A stretch of DNA of 64,000 bases from Flaviramulus sp. BrNp1-15 (GTDB lineage: Bacteria > Bacteroidota > Bacteroidia > Flavobacteriales > Flavobacteriaceae): positions 852,471-916,470 of the forward strand of contig NZ_CP092099.1 in NCBI RefSeq assembly GCF_022259695.1, in the 5' to 3' direction. Numbering within the stretch: position 1 is the first letter of the stretch; each line of letters opens with the position of its first letter. The notes below the pieces were generated by a model that saw only the letters and a list, made by a program, of their open reading frames with translations, did not search any database and was not told where the DNA came from. The position numbers and the translations under genes were made by a program. Shown here piece by piece: positions 34,769-42,757 of this stretch.

Positions 34769-35554
34769 TTAATTTATATGCTTTTTGTAATAGCTAAGTA
34801 ATGCTTCAGCATCTGCGCCAAACCACCTTTTTATGTAAATGACCAAATAGATAAGTTGTAATTTAAAAACACCATGTTTTTTATATAACCTTGCTGAGGT
34901 TTTTAAGGTTTTATTAATAACAACAAATTGGTTACGGGCATATAATTCGTTAATTAAAATATTGTCTTCGTAAATAATATAGCTTTCGTTAAAGCCGCCA
35001 ATTGTATTAAATAATGTTTTGGTTATAAACTGACTTTGGTCGCCACCTCTACAAATTCTCCAGCTAAATTTTGTAAACCAACTGGCTAGTTTTAACCACC
35101 AATGATTACTGTTAAACTGCATTTTAAAACAACCCGCTTCATTACCTTTTTTTACTTCACTAATAATTAAATCATCAAAGTTTTTAGGTGGAAAAGAATC
35201 GGCATGAAGAAAATATAAAATGTTTCCGTTAGCATGTTTTGCTCCTAAATTCATTTGTTTAGCTCGACCTTTTTCAGAATTTAAAAGTGTTATTTTAATT
35301 TTAGAATTGTGCTTAAAAGCTTTTGTTGCATCAATTACAGCGTTGTCTATGTAATAATAAGCCTCAGTGTTTTTTGTATTATTAATCTTTGCAAATGTTT
35401 CAACTACATCTGGTGTGCCATCTAAACTACCACCATCTACAACAATAATTTCACCTGTGTTTTTGCCAGAAAAATTAACCATTAAATGCTCCAGAAGTTT
35501 GCCAATGTTGGCTTCTTCATTTAAAACAGGAATTATTATGGAGATTTTATTCAT
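34769..35554 (-). CDS. GT2 glycosyltransferase of the arsenosugar-associated type (TIGR04283-like)
   Basis: The 261-residue protein has a GT2 fold with ISIIIPVLNEEANIGKLLEHL, IIVVDGGSLDGT and FLHADSFPP motifs and a C-terminal TM-like stretch ending in an IKRWFG segment. This form is the one catalogued together with arsenosugar biosynthesis genes (TIGR04283), although its exact step is not established. It is the last gene of an eight-gene minus-strand operon and overlaps the upstream DUF547 gene by 8 bases. An internal insertion (about residues 46-66) makes the loop after the first motif longer than usual. Confidence 0.8.
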   Translation of the reverse strand: MNKISIIIPVLNEEANIGKLLEHLMVNFSGKNTGEIIVVDGGSLDGTPDVVETFAKINNTKNTEAYYYIDNAVIDATKAFKHNSKIKITLLNSEKGRAKQMNLGAKHANGNILYFLHADSFPPKNFDDLIISEVKKGNEAGCFKMQFNSNHWWLKLASWFTKFSWRICRGGDQSQFITKTLFNTIGGFNESYIIYEDNILINELYARNQFVVINKTLKTSARLYKKHGVFKLQLIYLVIYIKRWFGADAEALLSYYKKHIN

Positions 35555-36431
35555 TTAAACTCCAATTATATTCCATATAACTTTTTTGGGCTTTTTCAGA
35601 GACTTTAATATCTGAATATTTGTTTATGAAATGAATGATATTTCCATTTCCGTTAATCAAAAAATCTTTTTTAAACCACGTGAAAATTTTAGATAACTCT
35701 ACCTTATTAGGTGTTAAAATATTTCTTTCAGAATCGTTAATAAAGTCTTTGGTAGCTTTGGTAAGTTGATTTTCCATGTTTGAAGCCGTATACGCTTCAT
35801 TTAACAATTTAGGACAAGAATATGAAGCGCAAACAATAGCAAAATGAATGCGAGGTTCGCTCATTTGTCGCAATATTTTATGCTCAATCTCATCAAGATT
35901 GTACCATTTTTCACCAAGTTTCCAATAGCGTTGTTTCCAAGGGTCTTTTATGTCTTTTATACTATTTACAGGATAATGACGCAGAATTAAATCAATGGTC
36001 ATAGCGTTGTAAGTATTTATCCAGTAAGCTAGTTTTTCATTTTTATTCCAATTTTCATCAGGTAATTTTTTATTTAATGACTCTAAATAGTTTCTTAAAG
36101 TCGACCAATTATTTTTGAATCCTGAATAATTTACATTACCATTTTCTGAAACGTGACTTTTAAGCAAATTATTCCACTGCGAATGGAGAACTGGTTTAGT
36201 GGGAATAATTTCTACTTGATTTTTAATTGTATCTATTTTTGTTTCGTTTGGAGTTTCTTCTAAAACAGAAGTTTCATCAAAATCCTTTTTAATAGCAATA
36301 ACTTCTTGAATAGTGTCTGTTTTGGTTTCAGTTTGTTCTGTAGTTCTTTTTGGAGAAGTTTCAACAATACGTTTAGTACCAGAACAACCAGAAACAAGTA
36401 TAATTATAAAAAGAAGTTGTAAATATTTCAT
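35547..36431 (-). CDS. DUF547 lipoprotein
   Basis: The 294-residue protein starts with a lipobox (LVSGCSG, Cys16), followed by a Thr/Glu/Lys-rich linker (about 20-75) and a DUF547 domain (WNNLLKSHVSENGNVNYSGF; AYWINTYNAMTIDLILRHYPVNSI; FAIVCASYSCPKLLNEAYT). DUF547 is a papain-like or transglutaminase-like fold by distant similarity; the SCP block contains a Cys. Its function is unknown. It lies in the arsenosugar operon between arsM and the GT2 gene, and is likely membrane-anchored in the periplasm. Confidence 0.8.
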   Translation of the reverse strand: MKYLQLLFIIILVSGCSGTKRIVETSPKRTTEQTETKTDTIQEVIAIKKDFDETSVLEETPNETKIDTIKNQVEIIPTKPVLHSQWNNLLKSHVSENGNVNYSGFKNNWSTLRNYLESLNKKLPDENWNKNEKLAYWINTYNAMTIDLILRHYPVNSIKDIKDPWKQRYWKLGEKWYNLDEIEHKILRQMSEPRIHFAIVCASYSCPKLLNEAYTASNMENQLTKATKDFINDSERNILTPNKVELSKIFTWFKKDFLINGNGNIIHFINKYSDIKVSEKAQKSYMEYNWSLNE

Positions 36432-36551
36432 TTAGGAAAAATGTTTTCTAAAACACTTGTTGTTAGTCTTTAATTAAAAACAAACCTAACAAATTTAGGT
36501 ATGTTAGGTTTATTTGATTTTCTATAAAAAGTGTTTTAAATGCAGTATTAC

Positions 36552-37520
36552 TTAACAGCATCCACCACCATCATAATGGTAAGTAGATTCGCTAATAAAA
36601 ATATCATTTCTACCAAGCGATGCTAATACACCAGCAGTTTTGTCGCATATAGCAAGTGGTTGATTTTTTAATAACACATGTCCAGCTTTATCATCAAAAT
36701 AATCATCTTCACCATAATAAATAGCTGCTTTACCTGTGAATATGCATGGGCCGTCTTCTGGCATAGGATCTTTTATTGCAGCAACTTCAATAGATTCTAT
36801 ATAAATTAACTCATCTGTTGGATAATGTTTTGGGTCTAGAATTCTATAGGGTTTTCTAGCTCTAATTTCAATAGTTCCAAATCCAGCGTCAGTTAATGCT
36901 TTTACATATTCCGCAATTGGTAAGCTACCGCTAAGACACAAAGCGCGTAAGCGTTCGTCGTTGCGTAACTCATCATTCATAGGTTGTTCGCAAGTTGGAT
37001 CACTCATTACTAAACGTCCGTGTGGTTTTAGTACACGATACATTTCTGCAATGGCTTTTTTTAAATCATCAGCTTTAAAAATGTTGAATAAACAATTTTG
37101 TGCAGCTACGTCTATAGTGTTATCTTCAACAGGTAAATGCATAGCATCCCCTTTTTTAAGCTCAACAAAATCACTTTTAAACCAAGGATTTTGAGCTTCT
37201 GCTTCAATAAAATTTTTACGAGATGCTTCAAGCATTTCATCAACGACATCAATACCTACAACACCACCTTTTTGACGGTTAAAATAGGCGAATTGTAAAA
37301 GCTCCATACCGCCACCAACACCAACATAAAGTGTTTTAGGATTGTTGGTTAAATCGCGAGCATGAACTGTAGAGCCACAACCATAATTCATTTCTTGCAT
37401 GATTCTAGGGATTTTTAATCCTGGTAATTCCCAAATTGGGTTTGTGGTACAACATAAACCAACATCTGGGGTTAATGCGGCTTCTTTATAAACATCGTGT
37501 ATGGTTTCTAAGTAACTCAT
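36552..37520 (-). CDS. arsM: Arsenite S-adenosylmethionine methyltransferase-like protein (arsenosugar type)
   Basis: The 322-residue protein has a SAM-binding Rossmann core: LYVGVGGGMELLQFAYF (motif I), VGIDVVDEMLEASRKN, and a motif-IV region DVAAQNCLFNIFKADD. Conserved cysteines in NYGCGST, AQNCLFN and ALCLSGS fit the three-cysteine arsenite site of ArsM enzymes, and the tail ends in Cys-Cys. It would methylate As(III), supplying dimethylarsenite for arsenosugar formation. In the same minus-strand operon as arsS, a nucleoside phosphorylase and two GT-like genes, separated from its 3' neighbour by about 120 bases. Confidence 0.85.
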   Translation of the reverse strand: MSYLETIHDVYKEAALTPDVGLCCTTNPIWELPGLKIPRIMQEMNYGCGSTVHARDLTNNPKTLYVGVGGGMELLQFAYFNRQKGGVVGIDVVDEMLEASRKNFIEAEAQNPWFKSDFVELKKGDAMHLPVEDNTIDVAAQNCLFNIFKADDLKKAIAEMYRVLKPHGRLVMSDPTCEQPMNDELRNDERLRALCLSGSLPIAEYVKALTDAGFGTIEIRARKPYRILDPKHYPTDELIYIESIEVAAIKDPMPEDGPCIFTGKAAIYYGEDDYFDDKAGHVLLKNQPLAICDKTAGVLASLGRNDIFISESTYHYDGGGCC

Positions 37521-37598
37521 ATGTTTTTTAGATTAGAGAAACAAGATGAAAGAGTCAAGACTTTGAAGTAGTTCTTCCTGATTCTATAGGTCTTGCTT

Positions 37599-38411
37599 CT
37601 AAATAGTTTTTATTAATTCTTTAAAAAGGATTACCATATTAGGTTCAGCTTTTCCAGCGGTTGCAATAATATCATTAATGTCTACCGGTTTTAGGTTATC
37701 TGGGTCGCACTCATCTGTTAAAACTGACACCGCAGCAACTTTTAAATTTAAGTGGTTTGCTACAATAACTTCTGGAACAGTACTCATGCCAACAGCATCA
37801 GAACCTATAATTTTTAGCATGCGATACTCTGCACGAGTTTCTAACTGTGGTCCAACAACACTAGCATAAACACCTTTGTGAAGTGTGATATTGTTTGCTT
37901 TTGCTATAGCTTCGAATTTTTGGTTAATGTCTTTATCATAAGGCTGATTCATGTCTGTAAAACGTTCGCCTAATTTTGAAACGCCTTTAAAAGCCAATGG
38001 AGAACTGCCTTGTAGATTAATGTGGTCGTCTATAAGCATAAGTTCCCCTTTTTTAAAGTTTAGGTTAACCGCACCAGCAGCATTGGAAACTAATAAGGTT
38101 TTTATACCTAATTTTTCCATAATGCGAACAGGAAACGTAACATCTTGTAACGTATAACCTTCATATAAGTGAAAACGCCCTTGCATTACGATGGCTTTTT
38201 TGCCAGCTAACTCACCGTAAATTAATTTTCCTTTATGAAATTCTACAGTTGCTGTTGGGAAATTTGGAATATGATTATAACTAACTTCTTTAATAATTTT
38301 TATATCGTCTATTAGTTTGCCTAATCCTGTGCCTAGAATAATTCCTATTTCGGGGCTTTCAAACCCTTTACTTTGTAAATATTCTACAGTTTCTTCTATT
38401 ATTTTAATCAT
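37599..38411 (-). CDS. Purine nucleoside phosphorylase (class II type)
   Basis: The 270-residue protein shows the trimeric PNP signatures: IGIILGTGLGKL (phosphate site), MQGRFHLYEGY, LLVSNAAGAVN, VGPQLETRAEYRML and AVGMSTVPEVIVANH. It cleaves purine nucleosides to ribose 1-phosphate and base. Within the arsenosugar operon it could supply or process a ribosyl intermediate, an adenosyl-derived ribose being the sugar part of arsenosugars; this is inference. It overlaps the upstream TIGR04282-like gene by 8 bases and is followed after about 78 bases by arsM. Confidence 0.92.
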   Translation of the reverse strand: MIKIIEETVEYLQSKGFESPEIGIILGTGLGKLIDDIKIIKEVSYNHIPNFPTATVEFHKGKLIYGELAGKKAIVMQGRFHLYEGYTLQDVTFPVRIMEKLGIKTLLVSNAAGAVNLNFKKGELMLIDDHINLQGSSPLAFKGVSKLGERFTDMNQPYDKDINQKFEAIAKANNITLHKGVYASVVGPQLETRAEYRMLKIIGSDAVGMSTVPEVIVANHLNLKVAAVSVLTDECDPDNLKPVDINDIIATAGKAEPNMVILFKELIKTI

Positions 38412-39033
38412 TTAATTGATTTATTTTTTGTTGAAGTGTTAAGTTTGATTGATAAAATTTTGAAGCTATTAAATCTTCAAAAGTATCAATGTCATTTAAG
38501 GACACTAAAGTACTGAATTTTATGTGTTTTTCGTTTAATTCAAGAAGTGTTTTTTCTAACAGGTTTGATTGACTCCACGGCTTATTTTCAAAAATGAAAT
38601 CATGCATTTTACTAAGGCCAACTAAGTAATAACCGCCATCTTCTGCAGGACCAAAAACAACTTCGCTTTTGTTTAAAGCTTTTAAGCCTTCATTAATATG
38701 ATGTTTTGTAATTTCAGGTAAATCAGATCCAATTAAAACTATTCGATTATAGCCATCTTCAAACCCTTTTTTAAAAGCATTTTTCATGCGTTCACCTAAA
38801 TCTACGCCTTCTTGAACTGCTTTGGTTTCATTTTTCCATTTACTATCTATTATGGCGTCTGAAAAATAAATACGCTTATCTGTCAGGATATTTTTAGTAG
38901 CTTGTTCGGTTACATTCACCAATTCACTATAAACCTCAAAAGCAGCTTGATTACCTATGGTTTTAGCTAAACGAGTTTTAACTTTTCCTAGTTTTATGTT
39001 TTTTACAAAAACAATAATAAGTTCTTTAGTCAT
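38404..39033 (-). CDS. TIGR04282-like glycosyltransferase/CofC-like protein (arsenosugar-associated)
   Basis: The 209-residue protein has the short nucleotidyl/glycosyltransferase-like form catalogued as TIGR04282: LIIVFVKNIKLGKVKTRLA, GVDLGERMKNAFKKGF, IVLIGSDLPEIT and VFGPAEDGGYYLVGL. The DxP and EDGGYYL blocks belong to the GT-A-like CofC/MobA fold. It is associated by genome context with arsenosugar biosynthesis. It overlaps the rhodanese gene by 8 bases upstream and the phosphorylase gene by 8 bases downstream. Confidence 0.85.
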   Translation of the reverse strand: MTKELIIVFVKNIKLGKVKTRLAKTIGNQAAFEVYSELVNVTEQATKNILTDKRIYFSDAIIDSKWKNETKAVQEGVDLGERMKNAFKKGFEDGYNRIVLIGSDLPEITKHHINEGLKALNKSEVVFGPAEDGGYYLVGLSKMHDFIFENKPWSQSNLLEKTLLELNEKHIKFSTLVSLNDIDTFEDLIASKFYQSNLTLQQKINQLND

Positions 39034-39520
39034 AAATTTTATATCCCTTTTTTAGCCATTTACTCCAATGTTGGTTGAATGTGTGTACATTTTCAGTTTC
39101 TTGTTCTTCAGAGTCATAGACTTTAAAGTTATTGTTTTTCCATTCAAAAATTCCACCATAAAGGTTGTAAACATTTTTGTAGCCTGCTTTTTTAAGTTTT
39201 TTGGCAATGTTTTCAGATCGAATACCAATAGAGCAATAGACTACAGTTTTAGAGTTTTTATCCAATAGTTTTTGCGTAACAGAATCTATATTAAAAGTAT
39301 TGTAACCCACATGAATGGCATGTTTTAAATGACTGGTTTTATATTCAAACAATTCTCTAGCATCTAGAATAATAGCATCTGTTTTTGGCATTGCCAATTC
39401 TTGAACAGACATGTAAGGTATGGTTTTAGAATTGTGTTTTTTTAATAATTCTGAAATCGTTTCTTGAGCGAAACCTACACCCGAAAATAGCAAGAGTATA
39501 TATAAAAAACTTTTATTCAT
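39026..39520 (-). CDS. Exported rhodanese-like protein
   Basis: The 164-residue protein has a signal peptide (MNKSFLYILLLFSGVGFAQ). The rhodanese domain has DARELFEYKTSHLKHAIHVGYN and an active-site loop TVVYCSIGIRSENIAKKL with the catalytic Cys. Rhodaneses transfer sulfane sulfur; thio-arsenosugars exist, so a link to arsenic is possible, but the exported location is unusual for that. It sits between arsS and the TIGR04282-like gene, overlapping the latter by 8 bases. Confidence 0.85.
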   Translation of the reverse strand: MNKSFLYILLLFSGVGFAQETISELLKKHNSKTIPYMSVQELAMPKTDAIILDARELFEYKTSHLKHAIHVGYNTFNIDSVTQKLLDKNSKTVVYCSIGIRSENIAKKLKKAGYKNVYNLYGGIFEWKNNNFKVYDSEEQETENVHTFNQHWSKWLKKGYKIYD

Positions 39521-39555
39521 AGGTTTTGTTTACAATTTGAGGGCTTAGGGACTTA

Positions 39556-40611
39556 TTACGCAACGACGCCTTGGCAACTGCTTCCTGCACCTGCGGTACA
39601 ACCATAGCAATGTTGAGAAATCACAATATCGCGACCTTCTAACAATTCTTCGTTGTATTTAGATATATGTGTTGCTTTACTGTTTACTGGTAATTCAAGC
39701 ATTTGATTGAAATCGCAATCGTATAAATAACCATCCCAACTTACCGAAATGGTATTCGTGCACATGACATTAGCAACAGCTGTTGGGTTATAAGCTTCAA
39801 CTAAGGCATACATGTAATCTTCGTAATTTTCAGATGCAATTAAATAATCTAAAAATCTTGAAATAGGTAGATTGGTAATCGCAAATAGATTGTGAAATTG
39901 TATACCAAAATCATCATTTAATGCCTTTTTGAAATCTTTTTCCATAGAGGCTTGATTTCCTGGTAAAAATGCACCAGAAGGATTATAAACCAAATCTAAA
40001 CGCAAATTACTATCTGGCATGCCATAACCCACAGCGTTTAAATCTTTTAAGGCTTCAATAGATTTGTCAAAAACACCATCACCACGTTGCTTGTCTGTTT
40101 TTCCGCGAGTCCAATGTGGCATAGAGCTTACTACATGTACATTATGTTTTTTAAAAAACTCAGGTAAATCACTATACTTTTTGTTCGCTTTTATAATGGT
40201 TAAATTAGAACGCACTATAAAATCTTTAATACCAGCTTTTGAAGCTTCTTCTACAAACCAACGAAAATTAGGATTCATTTCTGGTGCGCCACCAGTTAAA
40301 TCTAAGGTATGCGCGCCAGTATTTTTTATTACCTCCAAACACTGTTGCATGGTCTCTTGCGTCATAATTTCTTTTCGGTCTGGACCAGCATCAACATGAC
40401 AATGCTCACAAACCTGATTACACATGTACCCAACATTTATTTGTAAGATTTCAAGCTTTTTTGCCTTTAAAGGAAATTGATTGGTTTCAGCAATTTTAGT
40501 TTTAAAAGTTGGTAATTCTCCATTTTGGAAAATGCCATTTGATAAAATTTCTAATTGTCTATTGCTATTTGCTAATTCGCTATCGCGTTTGTGTAGAGAT
40601 TTTTTTGCCAT
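39556..40611 (-). CDS. arsS: Arsenosugar biosynthesis radical SAM protein ArsS
   Basis: The 351-residue protein carries the radical SAM motif CNQVCEHC (CxxxCxxC) in a LQINVGYMCNQVCEHCHVDAG block, followed by LDLTGGAPEMNPNFR. The C-terminal part has two further Cys clusters (CHYGC-like CYGCTAGAGSSC and CTNTISVSWDGYLYDCDF), as in TIGR04167-type proteins. It is known from cyanobacteria and others as the enzyme attaching a 5'-deoxyadenosyl group to dimethylarsenite on the way to arsenosugars. Located after the AhpD-like gene and 35 bases before the rhodanese gene. Confidence 0.92.
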   Translation of the reverse strand: MAKKSLHKRDSELANSNRQLEILSNGIFQNGELPTFKTKIAETNQFPLKAKKLEILQINVGYMCNQVCEHCHVDAGPDRKEIMTQETMQQCLEVIKNTGAHTLDLTGGAPEMNPNFRWFVEEASKAGIKDFIVRSNLTIIKANKKYSDLPEFFKKHNVHVVSSMPHWTRGKTDKQRGDGVFDKSIEALKDLNAVGYGMPDSNLRLDLVYNPSGAFLPGNQASMEKDFKKALNDDFGIQFHNLFAITNLPISRFLDYLIASENYEDYMYALVEAYNPTAVANVMCTNTISVSWDGYLYDCDFNQMLELPVNSKATHISKYNEELLEGRDIVISQHCYGCTAGAGSSCQGVVA

Positions 40612-40633
40612 TAATCTTTTTGTTCATTTAGAT

Positions 40634-40655
40634 CCTTCGACTTTGCTCAGGATAA
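40634..40655. repeat. Fragment of dispersed repeat between arsS and the AhpD-like gene
   Basis: CCTTCGACTTTGCTCAGGAT matches the TTCGA...GCTCAGG core of flavobacterial dispersed repeats. No second arm is visible, so this is a partial copy within the operon. Confidence 0.5.
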
Positions 40656-40695
40656 GCGATTCGTACAATTTTGGTCTGCAAAATTGGTTCTCTGC

Positions 40696-41031
40696 TTACA
40701 TTTCTAATTTATTCACTTTATTCATCATTTGCACACCGTGTACTAAAGAAGCTCCACCGCGAATAGCGCCAGCTACATGAAGTGCTTCCATCATTTCTTC
40801 TTTGGTAATGCCACGTTGTAAGCCATCTCCAGTATAAGCGTCAATACAGTATGGACATTGAATGGTATGAGCAACCGCCAAGGCTATTAAAGACTTTTCG
40901 CGAGCAGTAAGCGCACCTTCTTCAAAGACTTTTCCGTAGTATTCAAAAAATTTATCTCCTAATTCTTGATTCCAGTCACTTATCTTTCCAAATTTTTTAA
41001 GATCAGCAGGATCATAATATGTTTTTTGCAT
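40696..41031 (-). CDS. Carboxymuconolactone decarboxylase/AhpD-like protein (arsenosugar-associated)
   Basis: The 111-residue protein has the AhpD-like fold with a CPYC active-site pair (HTIQCPYCIDAYT) and a following GITKEEMMEALHVAGAIRGG block. Such CxxC proteins act as peroxidase-like disulfide reductants; a version is catalogued as part of arsenosugar gene sets. It is the first gene of the minus-strand operon and starts 17 bases after the -7 box at 41048-41055. Its partner reductase is not known. Confidence 0.88.
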   Translation of the reverse strand: MQKTYYDPADLKKFGKISDWNQELGDKFFEYYGKVFEEGALTAREKSLIALAVAHTIQCPYCIDAYTGDGLQRGITKEEMMEALHVAGAIRGGASLVHGVQMMNKVNKLEM

Positions 41032-41047
41032 AAAAAATATTTTTTAT

Positions 41048-41055
41048 CAAAGATA
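41048..41055 (-). promoter_or_regulatory. Promoter of the arsenosugar operon (-7 box)
   Basis: On the minus strand TATCTTTG (41055 to 41048) matches the -7 consensus, and TTTTCG ending at 41075 sits 19 bases upstream at the -33 position. The first gene starts at 41031. No ArsR-type operator could be identified. Confidence 0.5.
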
Positions 41056-41153
41056 TGAATCTAATAGTTTAAGTCGAAAATATTGACATTACTTAACATA
41101 AATTGATAAAATACATTTTAAACTATATTTTAGCAAAACTAAACCTCATTAAA

Positions 41154-42392
41154 ATGAATGATTATTTTTCGATACTTACCATATTAGTTTTACTTTCTGC
41201 TGTTTTTGGCTATATAAATGTTAGGTTTTTAAAGTTGCCAAATACTATTGGTTTAATGTTAATTACCATACTTTTTACATTAGGTGTTTTTGCGTTAAGT
41301 TATTTTGATTCTACACTTTTAGATGCCGAACGTTACATTATAAAGCAAATAGATTTTAAAACTGTTTTATTAGATGTTATGTTAAGTTTCTTGCTGTTTG
41401 CAGGCGCATTACATACTAATTTCCAGCAACTAAAAGTGCAGCGTTGGCCTGTATTGGTGTTTGCAACTTTTGGGGTTTTAGTATCTACATTTTTGGTGGG
41501 AATAACCATGTTTTATTTGCTGAAAATAATTGGTTTGCCTGTTAATTTTATCTATTGTTTATTGTTTGGATCTTTAATTTCTCCAACCGACCCAATAGCT
41601 GTTTTGGGAATATTAAAAAAAGCTGGTGTACCCAAAAAATTAGAAGTTAAAATTGTTGGAGAGTCTTTGTTTAACGATGGCGTTGGGGTAGTGGTGTTTT
41701 TAACTATTTTTCAAATAGCCTCTTTAGGAATTGATAATATTGAAGTTTTAGATGTTATAAAACTCTTTGGACAAGAAGTTATTGGTGGTATTATTTTAGG
41801 AGGTATTTTGGGTTGGATAACTTACAGATTAATGAAATCTATAGACGATTATGATATTGAAGTTATTATAACACTTGCAGCAGTTATGGGCGGAACAGTT
41901 TTAGCACACAAGTTTCATTTATCGGCACCATTAGCTATGGTAACTGCAGGTTTAATTGTAGGTAACGATACTGTAAGAGGAACGGCTATGTCTGAAATAA
42001 CAGAAAGCTACGTAGATAAATTCTGGGAGCTTATAGACATATTATTAAACACAATTCTGTTTGTTTTAATAGGTATGGAAATGCTGGTTTTAGCTTACGA
42101 TGGTAAATATATTTTAGCAGGTTTAATTGCTATACCAATAATATTAGCTTGCCGTTATACATCATTATTATTCCCGATAAACTTCTTTAAAAAGAAGCTG
42201 GACTTTGTGCCAAAAACCAATTTAATTATGACTTGGGGCGGATTGCGTGGTGGAATTTCTATAGCCTTAGCCTTAGGGTTAACCGAAGCTATGGAACGCG
42301 ATTTGTTTTTGGTTATAACTTACATAGTGGTTGTGTTTTCTATACTAGTGCAAGGGTTAACAGTTGGTAAATTGGTTAAAAAAGTAAGTTAA
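41154..42392 (+). CDS. CPA1-type sodium/proton antiporter
   Basis: About 412 residues from ATG 41154. A TTG start at 41103 would run through the likely promoter TATATTTT (41124-41131), so it is rejected. There are about 12 membrane helices, with GSLISPTDPIAVLGILKKAG and the ion-binding pair GESLFNDGVGVVVFLT, both typical of NhaP/CPA1 exchangers, plus TWGGLRGGISIALALGL near the C-terminus. It exchanges Na+ (or K+) for H+ across the inner membrane. It is divergent from the arsenosugar operon and convergent with the beta-lactamase-fold cassette. Confidence 0.92.
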   Translation: MNDYFSILTILVLLSAVFGYINVRFLKLPNTIGLMLITILFTLGVFALSYFDSTLLDAERYIIKQIDFKTVLLDVMLSFLLFAGALHTNFQQLKVQRWPVLVFATFGVLVSTFLVGITMFYLLKIIGLPVNFIYCLLFGSLISPTDPIAVLGILKKAGVPKKLEVKIVGESLFNDGVGVVVFLTIFQIASLGIDNIEVLDVIKLFGQEVIGGIILGGILGWITYRLMKSIDDYDIEVIITLAAVMGGTVLAHKFHLSAPLAMVTAGLIVGNDTVRGTAMSEITESYVDKFWELIDILLNTILFVLIGMEMLVLAYDGKYILAGLIAIPIILACRYTSLLFPINFFKKKLDFVPKTNLIMTWGGLRGGISIALALGLTEAMERDLFLVITYIVVVFSILVQGLTVGKLVKKVS

Positions 42393-42559
42393 ATTATTTG
42401 GACGTTACCTTTATCCTGAAACAAGTTTAGGAACCAGGTTGAGTTTACATTGCAATCTTTTTTAAAGCTTCGCTTCGATATCTTCAACCAAAAATATTTT
42501 GGTTTTGATAGTCTCAAAAAAGGATTTTCATTGCAATACCTAACGAGGAAAAGAAGTTT
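42393..42559. other. Palindrome-dense spacer without a gene
   Basis: A perfect hairpin (AACCAAAA at 42486-42493 against TTTTGGTT at 42497-42504) and two copies of CATTGCAAT (near 42449 and 42529) occupy this stretch, flanked by A/T runs. It borders the large palindrome of the cassette. No gene is supported here. Confidence 0.5.
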
Positions 42560-42742
42560 GTTTGACTGTTGGTATATGAAACGTAGCTTATAAATTAACG
42601 CAAACCTTTCGGATAAACACAGAGTCGAATTTTTATGTTTTGTTTTTAATTTTTTTATTTTAAAAGCCAAATTTAAAATTTGGCGGACTCGCAAATAAGC
42701 ACAAATATTTCGGTTTAGCACTTATTAGCTATGTTTTATATA
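42560..42742 (-). repeat. Large imperfect palindrome downstream of the beta-lactamase-fold gene (attC-like)
   Basis: Arms of 21 nt (42573-42593 and 42722-42742) match at 18 positions. The interior contains further imperfect pairs (GCAAACC against GGTTTAGC) and a local hairpin AAATTTaaAATTT near 42668-42681. The element begins 15 bases after the gene's stop. Its far end, on the minus strand, reads CATATACCAACAGTCAAAC (42578 to 42560), matching the end of the palindrome near 26075 at 15 of 19 positions. Confidence 0.65.
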
Positions 42743-42757
42743 CGTTATTATCCTTTG

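Noticed and set aside
41103-41153. TTG-initiated extension of the CPA1 antiporter
   Set aside because: The extension overlaps a good -7 promoter box and the ATG at 41154 starts directly at the first membrane helix.
42389-42721. Minus-strand frame of 110 codons overlapping the antiporter stop
   Set aside because: It lies almost wholly within the large palindrome downstream of the beta-lactamase-fold gene, and its translation reflects repeat sequence; there is no promoter or plausible protein fold.
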